Positions 39,064-47,202 of a stretch of 64,000 bases of DNA are shown one piece after another (the first letter of the stretch is position 1; every line of letters starts with the position of its first letter). Position numbers and translations under genes: made by a program. Below the pieces are notes generated by a model, which saw only the letters and a list, made by a program, of their open reading frames with translations, was not told the origin of the DNA and searched no databases. The DNA is from Gammaproteobacteria bacterium. Lineage in GTDB: Bacteria > Pseudomonadota > Gammaproteobacteria > Steroidobacterales > Steroidobacteraceae. The stretch is taken from the NCBI GenBank assembly GCA_021323735.1, contig JAJPKM010000023.1, forward strand, positions 62,001 through 126,000. Reading direction: 5' to 3'.

Positions 39064-39525
39064 ATGATCAATCGAAATTCGCTTTCATCTTCACGTCGTC
39101 TTAGCGGTTTTACGCTGGTCGAGTTGATGATCACAGTGGCCATCCTGGCGATTATCGCCGCGATCGCGGTACCTGCTTACACCCGGCAGGTACAAAAGGC
39201 GCGGCGCACCGATGCGCGCAACGCCCTGCTCGACCTGGCAGGACGCGAGGAAAGGTGGCTAAGCGTTGCGAATTCGTACAGCCAAAACACCACAGATTTG
39301 GGATACACGGGCGCGTGGCCTGTGGCGACCACCAACGGCTACTATAATGTCACGGTGAAGGTCCCCGATCCGAACGCTGTCAGCCCCACCAATCCCTCTT
39401 TCATCATCACAGCCACGGCGGTGGGCACCCAAGCCAACGACACGGCCTGTGCCACATTTTCGGTGAATCAGCTCGGTCAGCAATTCGCAACGCCGTCCGC
39501 GGCAGCAACCTGTTGGGGTCCTTAA
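39064..39525 (+). CDS. pilE: Type IV pilin PilE (minor pilin)
   Basis: 153 residues. Prepilin motif SGFTLVELMITVAILAIIAA with Glu5, then IAVPAYTRQVQKARRTDARN, ALLDLAGREERWLSVANSYS and a C-terminal disulfide pair (TACATF, ATCWGP). It is the last gene of the operon and is followed 5 bases later by a strong terminator. In Xanthomonas and Pseudomonas this position holds the minor pilin PilE rather than the major subunit. Confidence 0.9.
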   Translation: MINRNSLSSSRRLSGFTLVELMITVAILAIIAAIAVPAYTRQVQKARRTDARNALLDLAGREERWLSVANSYSQNTTDLGYTGAWPVATTNGYYNVTVKVPDPNAVSPTNPSFIITATAVGTQANDTACATFSVNQLGQQFATPSAAATCWGP

Positions 39526-39530
39526 AGAAG

Positions 39531-39554
39531 GCCGCGCTCCGAGCGCGGCTTTTT
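39531..39554 (+). terminator. Rho-independent terminator of the pil operon
   Basis: GCCGCGCT (39531-39538), CCG loop, AGCGCGGC (39542-39549), then five T (39550-39554). A perfect 8-bp GC-rich stem and T-tract directly after pilE. Confidence 0.93.
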
Positions 39555-39556
39555 CA

Positions 39557-39564
39557 TTTGCTAC
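39557..39564. repeat. Target-site duplication, left copy
   Basis: TTTGCTAC lies immediately outside the left terminal inverted repeat and is identical to 48304-48311 outside the right one. IS1595-family elements are known to make 8-bp duplications. The site begins two bases after the T-tract of the pilE terminator. Confidence 0.93.
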
Positions 39565-39587
39565 GGGTGTTACTACGCAAATGGCCA
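39565..39587 (+). repeat. Left terminal inverted repeat of the IS1595-family element
   Basis: GGGTGTTACTACGCA, then AATGGCCA. Compared with the reverse complement of 48281-48303 only positions 16 and 17 differ (AA against TG). Confidence 0.92.
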
Positions 39588-39660
39588 AAGCAGTGTTAAA
39601 TAGCTGATTCGTCTGGATTTTCCATAAACCAGTTCGCTTCACGACGGGTACCCTTACCGG

Positions 39661-40155
39661 ATGCCCGCCGACATGCGCAAAAAAGTTCGTTCCTATCTCA
39701 AAGGTCTTGCAGAGAATCGGGCCCGGGCCGCGGGCGACATCGTGCGACTCGAGGCGATGGCCGCGCAAGTCGCCAAGGCATTGGTGGAGGCGCGACTAGA
39801 CCTTGAGAGCTGCGATAGGCTCATTAAAAAATACGACCCCCGGTTACGCCCGGAGCGGATCGAACCAGTGCGAGAGTGGCGGCACCACAAGGGTAAGCGC
39901 GGAGATCTTCGGCAGTTTCTCGTTGATACCATCGCGCAAAAAGCGCCCGCTCCACTCACCTTAACGGAGATTTGCTGCGAGATCGAAATGCGGTGGGAGC
40001 TGACGTTTCTCACAGACCTGGATCGATCAAGTTGGCGACGCGACTGCGTTGCCCGGGCGCTGCGCGCTTTGGTCGTCCAAAAGAAAATCGCGGCACTGCA
40101 CACAAAGAAGGGTGGGGATTCTATCTCGGAGGTCGCCCGCTGGAAGGCGATCTAG
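39661..40155 (+). CDS. Unknown protein with coiled coil and possible winged-helix C-terminus
   Basis: 164 residues, not recognised. The first 65 residues are basic and helical (MRKKVRSYLKGLAENRARAA, ALVEARLDLESCDRLIKKYD) and could form a coiled coil. Residues 80-150 (RQFLVDTIAQKAPAPLTLTE, then CCEIEMRWELTF and VARALRALVVQKKIAALHTK) have the look of a winged helix. It begins 74 bases inside the left repeat. Its last 35 bases overlap the end of the convergent transposase gene. A DNA-binding accessory role in transposition is conceivable but unsupported. Confidence 0.65.
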   Translation: MPADMRKKVRSYLKGLAENRARAAGDIVRLEAMAAQVAKALVEARLDLESCDRLIKKYDPRLRPERIEPVREWRHHKGKRGDLRQFLVDTIAQKAPAPLTLTEICCEIEMRWELTFLTDLDRSSWRRDCVARALRALVVQKKIAALHTKKGGDSISEVARWKAI

Positions 40156-41404
40156 GGTTGCGACCCTTGGCCGGGCCACTGGCCCTGGCCGGCGCCGGGT
40201 GTGGGTGCGTTAGTTCCTCTTTTCGATGGCGGCCGTGCGTAAAACCGCGCCAGTAGCGCGACAACCCGACATTCAGCGCGAGGTGCAGCGCGATCTGCAA
40301 CTGGCTGCCGTTCGGCATGCGCCTCGTGTCGGCGCGAAACGCGGTCTCAACCGCATAGTCGAGCAGGTACTTCGGTTCCAAGTTCAGATACACGCCTTGC
40401 TCCGCGCGGTCCATGCGGAAATTCAGCTCCTCCGCCAAGTTGTTGTTCTCTCCGTTGGGACCGACCAAAGCCTCGCTGTGGTTTGCCTGCCGGTGTTCGA
40501 GGAAGTCATCGCCGAGTTTGTCGTAGGGGCCAAACCCGTCCGTGTTTAGGAAGCTCTCGCCCTTGGCAATGAAGTCGGAAATGACCGCCGTGAGCGATTT
40601 GGCGTCCTCCGCTCTTGCGATGGCGACTTTGGAGACGACTGCTCCATAGCCGCGGACACCGGAGCGCTTTCGCACCGTGATGAACTGACGTCGATCCGCG
40701 GGGAACTGTGTGCCAAAGACAGGATCTCGCGGAGCGTTCGGATTCTTCGCGGCGTTTTTCCTGCGTTGGTTTCGGCGCTTTTGCTGCGCGACGCCCGTCA
40801 GTGATGCTTCCTCAATCTGCGCTTGCAGCTCCTCGACCGGAGTGTCCTTGGTGTCTGGCTTTGATACTTGAGGTCTGCCGCGTCGTGCGACGGAATCCTT
40901 TCCTGATGCATGAGCACCGTCCATCTCGATATCACCGCTCAAAAGGCCCACGTTGTAGCCACGGACAAGGGCTTCGCGCATCTTGTGCTGCAAAGTGAAC
41001 GCCGTGTTATAGGTCTTATCGAAGTGGCGCTTGAGCTCAAGTGCGGGTTGACCCGCGGCGCTATTGATCCATAGGAGGCTGCCGGCAACGATGTCCTGAA
41101 GCTTCAGCTTTCTGGCTGCGAATACCGTATCCGACGTGACACTGAAAGCTCGATCACACGCGCGACATTTCCAGCGTCGCTCGAGGGGCCGAAAATAGTG
41201 GTTCGAGATCGACCCGCAATGCGGGCATCTGCTCGTCTCGGCACTTCCCCAGCGGATCTGTATCAAGAATTGAAGGCACTCCTTGTCCTCCATCGCGTAG
41301 ATTTCTTGAAGCGAAAGATCCACCGCAAATCGCGACATGTGCCACTTTGCGGTTCCTGATCGCCGTCGCCTTCTCTTCCATGGTGCTGGATCCGGCGTGC
41401 TCAT
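40121..41404 (-). CDS. IS1595 family (ISXO2-like) transposase
   Basis: 427 residues. An N-terminal zinc ribbon (SRCPHCGSISNHYFRPLERR, KCRACDRAFSVTSDTVF) precedes helical RKLKLQDIVAGSLLWI and an RNase-H-like core: first Asp in DIEMDGAHASGKD, second in FLNTDGFGPYDKLG, and the third segment in NHSEALVGPNGENNNLAEEL / FRMDRAEQGVYLNLEPKYL. The family uses DD(N/E)K chemistry; I cannot fix the third residue by eye. The C-terminus has a Pro/Arg-rich extension. The ATG at 41404 overlaps the TGA of the upstream 248-residue gene (ATGA), so transposase translation is probably coupled to it. An alternative start is 41338. Confidence 0.9.
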   Translation of the reverse strand: MSTPDPAPWKRRRRRSGTAKWHMSRFAVDLSLQEIYAMEDKECLQFLIQIRWGSAETSRCPHCGSISNHYFRPLERRWKCRACDRAFSVTSDTVFAARKLKLQDIVAGSLLWINSAAGQPALELKRHFDKTYNTAFTLQHKMREALVRGYNVGLLSGDIEMDGAHASGKDSVARRGRPQVSKPDTKDTPVEELQAQIEEASLTGVAQQKRRNQRRKNAAKNPNAPRDPVFGTQFPADRRQFITVRKRSGVRGYGAVVSKVAIARAEDAKSLTAVISDFIAKGESFLNTDGFGPYDKLGDDFLEHRQANHSEALVGPNGENNNLAEELNFRMDRAEQGVYLNLEPKYLLDYAVETAFRADTRRMPNGSQLQIALHLALNVGLSRYWRGFTHGRHRKEELTHPHPAPARASGPAKGRNPRSPSSGRPPR

Positions 41405-42147
41405 ACCGCTTTCTTCAAGAATTCGTTGAATAGCTCATAGGGCACAGCGCTTGCCCTAGCATCGTAGGGTCTTTCCGCGGGATTCCTTTTTCGTTGCAGT
41501 AGCCAGCGCCTAAATCCGCTGCAGGCCGGCTCCGGGATTCTCTCAGTGAGTGCATACCTCTCATCATTGATGATTTCCGGTTCGATTTTCAGGAGACTCG
41601 GACGCGTCGGTAGTCGCGTGCTATTTCCGGTAAGCCCTTGGAGAATGCCGCGCAAAATAAGTTCGGACGGTCTTAAGAATCGCGGGGCAAAGAAGAAGGG
41701 TGCCGGCCTTAAAGTGGGCATCATTTCCTCCTTGACCGTGGTGCCGTAGAAGCCCCTTTCAAACTCATCGCCAACAATCTCGATGGCGCCGAGTTGTCGG
41801 ATAGCGTTGCCGCTATTCGGAATATGCTGGATAACGGCGCTCATGCGGTCTGCAAACGCAACCTTTTTTGAGACATCATCAACGGGCTGCACTTCCTCTT
41901 TAGGATTTTTAGGATCCGGCGAGAAAGCTGCAGCGATGGCCCGAGCAGCCAAATCCCAGACACTTGCAGACCAACGCGGATACTTGTACAGGACTACCTG
42001 ATCGCGAACACCGCAACCCACCTCAAAGAGCACCACCTTGTAATCAGCTTCCTCCGCGAGGTGCTTGTAACCAATCTCAACCCAATCGAGTCGGTTGAAT
42101 CGGGAAATGCCGGTCAGGGGACCGGCATGTATGCTGATCCGTAGCAT
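41401..42147 (-). CDS. Unknown 248-residue protein coupled to the transposase
   Basis: Not recognised. No signal peptide or clear TM segment. The first 60 residues (GPLTGISRFNRLDWVEIGYK, EADYKVVLFEVGCGVRDQVV) look alpha/beta. The C-terminal part is basic (CSGFRRWLLQRKRNPAERPY). Its ATG overlaps the stop of the 98-residue gene by one base (TAATG), and its stop overlaps the transposase ATG (ATGA). The three genes are therefore one translational unit inside the element. A role in controlling or targeting transposition is possible, but the sequence gives no direct evidence. Confidence 0.7.
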   Translation of the reverse strand: MLRISIHAGPLTGISRFNRLDWVEIGYKHLAEEADYKVVLFEVGCGVRDQVVLYKYPRWSASVWDLAARAIAAAFSPDPKNPKEEVQPVDDVSKKVAFADRMSAVIQHIPNSGNAIRQLGAIEIVGDEFERGFYGTTVKEEMMPTLRPAPFFFAPRFLRPSELILRGILQGLTGNSTRLPTRPSLLKIEPEIINDERYALTERIPEPACSGFRRWLLQRKRNPAERPYDARASAVPYELFNEFLKKAV

Positions 42148-42443
42148 TATTCGATCTCGACGTCCCAGGCTTGCGCATACTGAACTGCACCAGCCATTTC
42201 AAAGCCCCGCAGGCGCAGCTTCTTACCATAAACTGACAACAGTACAACGTCGTGCAGAACCAGTTGCACGATCTCTGGAGTGCTCAAAAGATCGACGACC
42301 TGTGCCGTTAATAGCACTCTTCCAAAGGCATCTTCGCGAACATCGGATACTCGAAGATCCCCGTGAACCGCTGCGCCTTCAGTGCGTTCCTTTGTGGACA
42401 GAGCGACGCCATGCACATTGATGGGGCGTACCTGCACTCTCAT
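42147..42443 (-). CDS. Unknown 98-residue protein, first gene of the transposase operon
   Basis: Not recognised. Predicted to be beta-rich from alternating pattern (MRVQVRPINVHGVALSTKER, GRVLLTAQVVDLLS, LHDVVLLSVYGKKLRLRGFE). Ends AQAWDVEIE. No TM or signal. Its stop shares one base with the ATG of the 248-residue gene. The upstream 428 bases hold no convincing gene and would contain the operon promoter. Confidence 0.65.
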   Translation of the reverse strand: MRVQVRPINVHGVALSTKERTEGAAVHGDLRVSDVREDAFGRVLLTAQVVDLLSTPEIVQLVLHDVVLLSVYGKKLRLRGFEMAGAVQYAQAWDVEIE

Positions 42444-42871
42444 TGATTCATCCTGATTTTGCGCGACGCGGCTGGTGAAATGGCCACTTCACTTGATCGG
42501 CGGCGATCATCGAATATGGAGAGAAAGAAACCCAACCGTCTCACACATTCGATTAATTGCGTCAGTGCCCGCATGACAGAAAAACCTCCCCCTATGCGAA
42601 GCGGGAAGTCCGCTTGGGTTCAATAATTCGTAACGACTCGGATTTACTAGCGCGTATGTGGAGGAGAAGCGCGCCGCACGCGAGAGACTTTATGGTTCCG
42701 GTGTCAGCAGTTCAAGTGACCGCTCGAAATTAATTTGGCATATGTAACGCAGCGTGAGCTCGCGCAAGAAAAATCCGGGCCACATACAGCATCGGTGGAT
42801 CCATGCCTCTGTATATCGCCGGCATATACAGTGTTGAGCTGCTCTAGGAACTGTAGACGCCGTGAATTCCG
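42444..42871. other. 428-base gene-free stretch with inverted repeats
   Basis: No convincing coding region. Contains a perfect 8-bp inverted repeat CTGTATAT/ATATACAG with a 7-base spacer at 42809-42831, and AAGCGG/CCGCTT around 42610. The first resembles an operator; its half-sites are too far apart for a LexA box (CTGT-N8-ACAG). The region should hold the promoter for the three-gene transposase operon. More AT-rich than the flanking chromosome. Confidence 0.5.
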
Positions 42872-43093
42872 TCAATCGTCTTCTGGCCAAGTGATTTTCG
42901 CGGCCTTCACGAGATCGGGATGAATTAGAAACATTTCATCAACTGCTCCACCCTTCGCTACGAGCTTGCGATCTCGCGATTGCGAGTCGCTCTTCATCTT
43001 TTGAAGCTTTTTCGATGACGCAACGCGACTGCCTATCGGCGCTTCGAGTTGGCGCTTTTTAGGTATCATGGATTTGACACCGCGGCTTTTCAT
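42872..43093 (-). CDS. Small basic protein, duplicated in the element
   Basis: About 73 residues, not recognised. Lys/Arg-rich N-terminal part (MIPKKRQLEAPIGSRVASSK, KLQKMKSDSQSRDRKL) and a distinct tail AKGGAVDEMFLIHPDLVKAA ending WPEDD. The tail is nearly repeated in a decayed copy on the plus strand at 47977-48078, so it is a real conserved protein. The start is uncertain: ATG 43093 or 43069, neither with a good ribosome site. It could be a small DNA-binding or antitoxin-like protein; there is no direct evidence. Confidence 0.6.
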   Translation of the reverse strand: MKSRGVKSMIPKKRQLEAPIGSRVASSKKLQKMKSDSQSRDRKLVAKGGAVDEMFLIHPDLVKAAKITWPEDD

Positions 43094-43173
43094 TGCTCGC
43101 CGAGTGTAGCCGCAAGAACCGGGCGGCACAAAGTGATCACACTCGCGATTGCCAAAAATGGCTGCCGAGGGCA

Positions 43174-43323
43174 TCAGTGCAAAAACTTGCCCCAATGCAT
43201 CACGGCCAGCCCTATCGAGGAGCCCAGGACGCCAATGGTGCCAATAGTTGCGCCAATGTTTACGAGCGTGTCCCGCGCGTGTTCTTCATCTTGAAAATGT
43301 GTGTTAAACCAATTTTTTATCAT
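43174..43323 (-). CDS. 49-residue single-TM protein
   Basis: MIKNWFNTHFQDEEHARDTL followed by one hydrophobic helix (VNIGATIGTIGVLGSSIGLA) and a short basic tail. The ATG overlaps the stop of the upstream 142-residue membrane protein (ATGA), which is the main support for it being real. Gly-spaced helix suggests helix packing or oligomerisation. Function unknown. Confidence 0.6.
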   Translation of the reverse strand: MIKNWFNTHFQDEEHARDTLVNIGATIGTIGVLGSSIGLAVMHWGKFLH

Positions 43324-43748
43324 GTTCGAACCCTTAACGAAAAGTGTACAACCGTATAGATAACTCCTGCAGCTAGGGTCATTCTTGCGGACCAAACGAA
43401 TGTCCTATAGTGCTGTCGCCAATGCGGGTCGGTAGGTCTACGCAGACGAGTTGAAAACACAGAACCGCTTGCTGCAAAAATTGAGCACGCCACAAGCGTT
43501 ACAATCAGGCTTCCGACAATCCACCACTCTTCGAGCGTAAGCCCATTGGGACGGTGTGCGTCAGCAATTTCATAGAGTGCCGATGCACAAAAAGACATTC
43601 CAACCCAGCACAATTGTCCGTCCTTGATTGGCACAATCAACTTCGTTTTGGCGCTAAATGTTTGCGGTAGAGGTAAGACACCGTAAAGCGCCGTCAGGAG
43701 GACCGGCGCAATCAACGGAATTGCTATTGTTACGGCTAACCAACCCAT
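43320..43748 (-). CDS. Unknown 142-residue membrane protein
   Basis: About four hydrophobic segments: WLAVTIAIPLIAPVLLTALY, LCWVGMSFCASALYEIA, WWIVGSLIVTLVACSIFAAS and WSARMTLAAGVIYTVVHF. ATG 43748 has GAGG upstream. No family recognised. It is translationally coupled to the following 49-residue TM protein, and the pair is likely a membrane complex. Confidence 0.65.
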   Translation of the reverse strand: MGWLAVTIAIPLIAPVLLTALYGVLPLPQTFSAKTKLIVPIKDGQLCWVGMSFCASALYEIADAHRPNGLTLEEWWIVGSLIVTLVACSIFAASGSVFSTRLRRPTDPHWRQHYRTFVWSARMTLAAGVIYTVVHFSLRVRT

Positions 43749-43920
43749 ATCAACCTCTTCAGGCGTGTTTCCGCGCAAAGCCAGGGGAAATCATGTGAAA
43801 CCATGACGTCTTACCAAAGTCCAGGCGCTGCATTCCGATCGTGCACGCTTTCGTAGCTGAAAATGCTGCCGGCTTTTTCGCAAAAGTTGGCTAGTCGTTT
43901 CGTACGTATGGGAATTGATA

Positions 43921-44439
43921 CTACAAATCCTTGTTCGCCGCAGCGATGTGCTCGCGCATTTCCTGTCGCTTCTCTGCCGACATGACGAACATTACCGACT
44001 TGTTGATATTCCCAGCAACACGCGCCAGGTAGATTCCGTCCTTGGAAGTTTCGAAACGACAAAGGACTTGAGGGACGTGCAACCCCAGTCGTGTTATTAC
44101 CTCAGAATTCTCGCATTTCGTACCGGGGAATTTCTCGAGCATCGCGGCTCGGAGCTGGTCAAACCCGAAGCTATCAAAAATGAAGTCGATCGAATCCGCT
44201 GTACCGTTGTTGTCATAGGTGGTGGCGAGCAACCTCCCTTTTACGCCCCCGACCGTGAATGGAGTCTTGCGCGAAAACGCACAACCTTCCAGGTAACAAA
44301 AGTCCGTCAAGTGTCCGGTAAGTTCGTAGCGTTTCATGCCGGCATGAAAGCCCTTGATATCGACACTGTCTTCGGCAAATGCAGTCCCGCTCAAGAGTAT
44401 GGAACCGAGCAACGCCCCCAATGTCCATCTGTTGGTCAT
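43921..44439 (-). CDS. Exported protein of unknown function
   Basis: 172 residues. A signal peptide (RWTLGALLGSILLSGTAFA) precedes a mature domain with four Cys (FCYLEGCAF, GTKCENSEV, QVLCRFE), probably two disulfides. DIKGFHAGMKRYELTGHLTD at the start of the mature part recalls small periplasmic proteins with a GMKxxE pattern (structural repeats of unknown role). The start is ATG 44439, preceded by GGAGGGG. Divergent from the subtilase gene across a 382-base gap. Periplasmic location inferred. Confidence 0.75.
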   Translation of the reverse strand: MTNRWTLGALLGSILLSGTAFAEDSVDIKGFHAGMKRYELTGHLTDFCYLEGCAFSRKTPFTVGGVKGRLLATTYDNNGTADSIDFIFDSFGFDQLRAAMLEKFPGTKCENSEVITRLGLHVPQVLCRFETSKDGIYLARVAGNINKSVMFVMSAEKRQEMREHIAAANKDL

Positions 44440-44821
44440 AAACAATTCCCCTCCCTTCGGCAAAACGCCGTAATCCTAAATTAAAGCTCTCACCCTGCGT
44501 TCGGCAACAGAATCGATCACAAATTCAAGGCGGTTTCCGCTCAACAATTCCAATCTTTTTCAAGCAGGGGGTGTGCCCGTCGATGAAGGCACTATTAAAT
44601 TTCGAAGATCCACAAGGGCTAGCACGTCTACTTGGTCGCCAAAGAAGACTGGGATTCCCAGACAGAAGAAAAAACACGTGGACGACACAAGCTTGCGTAT
44701 CGCGATTCAGTTCACAAGAAATCTGTCAGTCGTCGTGATCTAGCTCTCGCACAACATATTGTGTGAGATGGGAGACTGCAAAAAATTGCCGCATGTTTCA
44801 AAAATATTGAGGGAGCGAATT
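44440..44821. other. 382-base divergent spacer upstream of the subtilase gene
   Basis: No convincing coding region; the longest candidate is a 53-codon frame beginning near 44583, with no homology I recognise. Contains CACAA-CATA-TTGTG (44748-44761), a small inverted repeat 60 bases before the subtilase start that could be an operator. Promoters for both flanking genes should lie here. Confidence 0.45.
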
Positions 44822-47188
44822 ATGGCGAAGCTTCAAACGGCTATCGCCCGGACAAGGGATTGCTTACATCGCGGAGTCTTGTCGGGCTTTTTTCTAGTAT
44901 TAACCGCGTGCGGTGGCGGTGGCGGTGGAGGAGGCAGCGCGGCCCCACCATCTCCTCCCGTCGCAACCGCGTCTGCGAATGTGTCCCAGGGCCAAGCTCC
45001 ATTGACGGTGAACTTCGATGCGTCGAAGAGCACTGATCCGCAGAATTTCCCACTGACCTATTCTTGGACATTTAGCGACGGAGCTACCGCGACCGGCGCA
45101 ACCGCGGCGCACACTTTTCAGAATCACGGGAGTTATACGGCAACGGTTGCCGTAAACGATGGCCACAATACGGCGACCTCGGCACCGATCGCGATCTCCG
45201 TCAGCCCGGCGCCGCCCACCGTACAGCCGCTGACTGTTCAGGTAAATGTCATGGGAGTTGCCGCCACCGCTGTCACGGCGCAGCTCTTGGCGTCCGACCG
45301 AGAGAACCTGGCGCTGACGTACACGCTTACAACCCCGCCCACCGTAGGAACCGCTACCGTGAACAGCAGTACGGGTGCCGTCACCTACACCGTTCCTGGC
45401 TATGTCACTGCGACAACAGATTCGTTCGTGGTTACGGCCGCAAACCTTGATGCGTCTTCGCCGAGCACCGTCAACGTATCGCTAAATTCCGACCCGTTGC
45501 TGACCAATCAGTGGCACATCCAAAATGTAGGCCAAAATACGTTTGCCACGACATTTCCCGTCGCCGGCAATGACATGAACGTGACTGGCGCTTGGACTGC
45601 TGGGTATTCCGGCAAGGGTATCAAGGTTGGGGTAGTTGACTCGGGACTTGAGGCCGCGCACGAAGACCTGGCCGCCAACGTGGACCTGACCCATTCGTTC
45701 AATTTTGTCACCGGAACTAACGATCCGACTCGGCCGCCGACTGACGCAGGCGATGACCATGGGACGCAGGTGGCAGGCATTATCGGTGCGGTTGCTTTTA
45801 ACGGGAAGGGCGGGCGCGGTGTCGCATATAACGCCACTCTGCGAGGATATAACCTGCTTGCCCCAACTGTGCCCTTCAGCGTAGCCAATTTCGGAAAGGC
45901 GATGGGGAGCGATCCGGTTTCAGCGGACAACGATCTGTTCAATGCCAGCTTCGAAGCCGCGCAGGGATTCTCGTTGCCCACATTTAGCGGCGCCTACCAG
46001 GCAATCACAGGGACGACTCTGACGCTCCGGGCAAATCTTGGCGCTGCCATCGTCAATGCCGCCGGTAACGATTTTGTCAGCTTAACCGGTGCTCCGGCGG
46101 GTGCGTGCGCTCTCGCTAACCAGTTTGGTGTCGGTTGCGGCGACACTGCAGGGGATGAGCGTCGGGGAGGTTTTGCTCCAATCATCGTCGCGGCACTCAA
46201 TGCGAACGGCATCCACTCGAGCTATTCAAACACCGGCGCTTCCTTGTGGGTGTCTGCGCCTGGCGGCGAGTTTGGGGGCAACGTTTCTGTGATTCCGTCG
46301 CAATTCTTTTCCCAGTTTGCTGATCCGATTCATGCGATCCAGCCGGCAATTATCACCACCGCGCGCACGGGTTGCCCATACGCATCGCAGGCCTTCTTCA
46401 ATCAAACGCCCCCGGTGTCTATGAATCCGCTCGATGATCAAGGTGCCAATCCGTTGGCGCCGCAGTGTCAGTACACGGCACAAATGAACGGGACTAGCTC
46501 CGCGACCCCGAATACCGCAGGTACGGTTGCGATGATGCTCGAGGCAAACCCAAAACTCTCGGTTCGGGACGTCAAGTACATCCTGGCCAAAACCGCGAAA
46601 CACGTCGATCCCAACTTCACAGGGGTTGCATCCACGAACGTCGTTCCTGGAAATACAATCACGCTGGAGCAGGGCTGGGTGACGAACTCGGCGGGATTCT
46701 CATTCAGCAACCGATATGGTTTCGGTGGCGTGGATGCAGCCGCCGCGGTTGCGATGGCGAAGTCGTACACCAGCTTCCTACCGACGCTTCAGAACTCGAC
46801 CGGCAACTACGCCTTCACGGCCACGACCGCGGCTGATGTGGTCCCGCCGGGTTCGGTGACTGGTGCGACCATCACGTATACCGTGAGTGAGCCTTTCTCG
46901 ACGGTAGAATTTGTCGTGGTGATCGTCAGTCTCTCCTCGACCCCTGGAATGCTGTGCAACCAGATAGAACTCACCTCCCCGTCGGGGACAAAATCGATCC
47001 TGGTGCATGCGGCGAACGGCTTTCAAAACACTTCGGTGCCCCTGTCACGATTAGAATCGAATGCGTTCTATGGCGAGCCGGTAAATGGAGCTTGGAAACT
47101 GAAGTTTCTCGACTTTTGTAACGCGTCAGGAACGTCAACTACGCTCTCAACAACGCAGGCCCAACTACTGTCGATTGAAGGCCATTGA
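44822..47188 (+). CDS. Lipoprotein subtilisin/kexin-like protease (S8) with PKD and P domains
   Basis: 788 residues. The signal ends FFLVLTAC with a lipobox Cys followed by eight Gly, so the protein is probably membrane-anchored by lipid. Next a PKD domain (ASANVSQGQAPLTVNFDASK, TYSWTFSDGATATG, HGSYTATVAVNDG), then a second beta domain. Peptidase S8 domain: Asp about 273 (VGVVDSGLEAAHED), His about 313 (DDHGTQVAGI), Ser about 559 (MNGTSSATP). The C-terminal P/proprotein-convertase domain (TVEFVVVIVSLSS, QIELTSPSGTKSIL, NGAWKLKFLDFC) completes a kexin-like layout. No I9-type propeptide is seen before the catalytic domain. ATG 44822 has GAGGGAG upstream; the frame is open from 44759. A cargo gene of the IS1595 element. 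Confidence 0.92.
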   Translation: MAKLQTAIARTRDCLHRGVLSGFFLVLTACGGGGGGGGSAAPPSPPVATASANVSQGQAPLTVNFDASKSTDPQNFPLTYSWTFSDGATATGATAAHTFQNHGSYTATVAVNDGHNTATSAPIAISVSPAPPTVQPLTVQVNVMGVAATAVTAQLLASDRENLALTYTLTTPPTVGTATVNSSTGAVTYTVPGYVTATTDSFVVTAANLDASSPSTVNVSLNSDPLLTNQWHIQNVGQNTFATTFPVAGNDMNVTGAWTAGYSGKGIKVGVVDSGLEAAHEDLAANVDLTHSFNFVTGTNDPTRPPTDAGDDHGTQVAGIIGAVAFNGKGGRGVAYNATLRGYNLLAPTVPFSVANFGKAMGSDPVSADNDLFNASFEAAQGFSLPTFSGAYQAITGTTLTLRANLGAAIVNAAGNDFVSLTGAPAGACALANQFGVGCGDTAGDERRGGFAPIIVAALNANGIHSSYSNTGASLWVSAPGGEFGGNVSVIPSQFFSQFADPIHAIQPAIITTARTGCPYASQAFFNQTPPVSMNPLDDQGANPLAPQCQYTAQMNGTSSATPNTAGTVAMMLEANPKLSVRDVKYILAKTAKHVDPNFTGVASTNVVPGNTITLEQGWVTNSAGFSFSNRYGFGGVDAAAAVAMAKSYTSFLPTLQNSTGNYAFTATTAADVVPPGSVTGATITYTVSEPFSTVEFVVVIVSLSSTPGMLCNQIELTSPSGTKSILVHAANGFQNTSVPLSRLESNAFYGEPVNGAWKLKFLDFCNASGTSTTLSTTQAQLLSIEGH

Positions 47189-47202
47189 TTTCGGAGCCGC
47201 TC

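Noticed and set aside
42809-42831. LexA box
   Set aside because: CTGT and ACAG are present but separated by 15 bases rather than 8, so it does not fit a LexA operator.
42690-42890. 66-codon minus-strand frame in the gene-free part of the transposon
   Set aside because: No ribosome site, no homology recognised, and it overlaps the end of the better-supported small basic gene.
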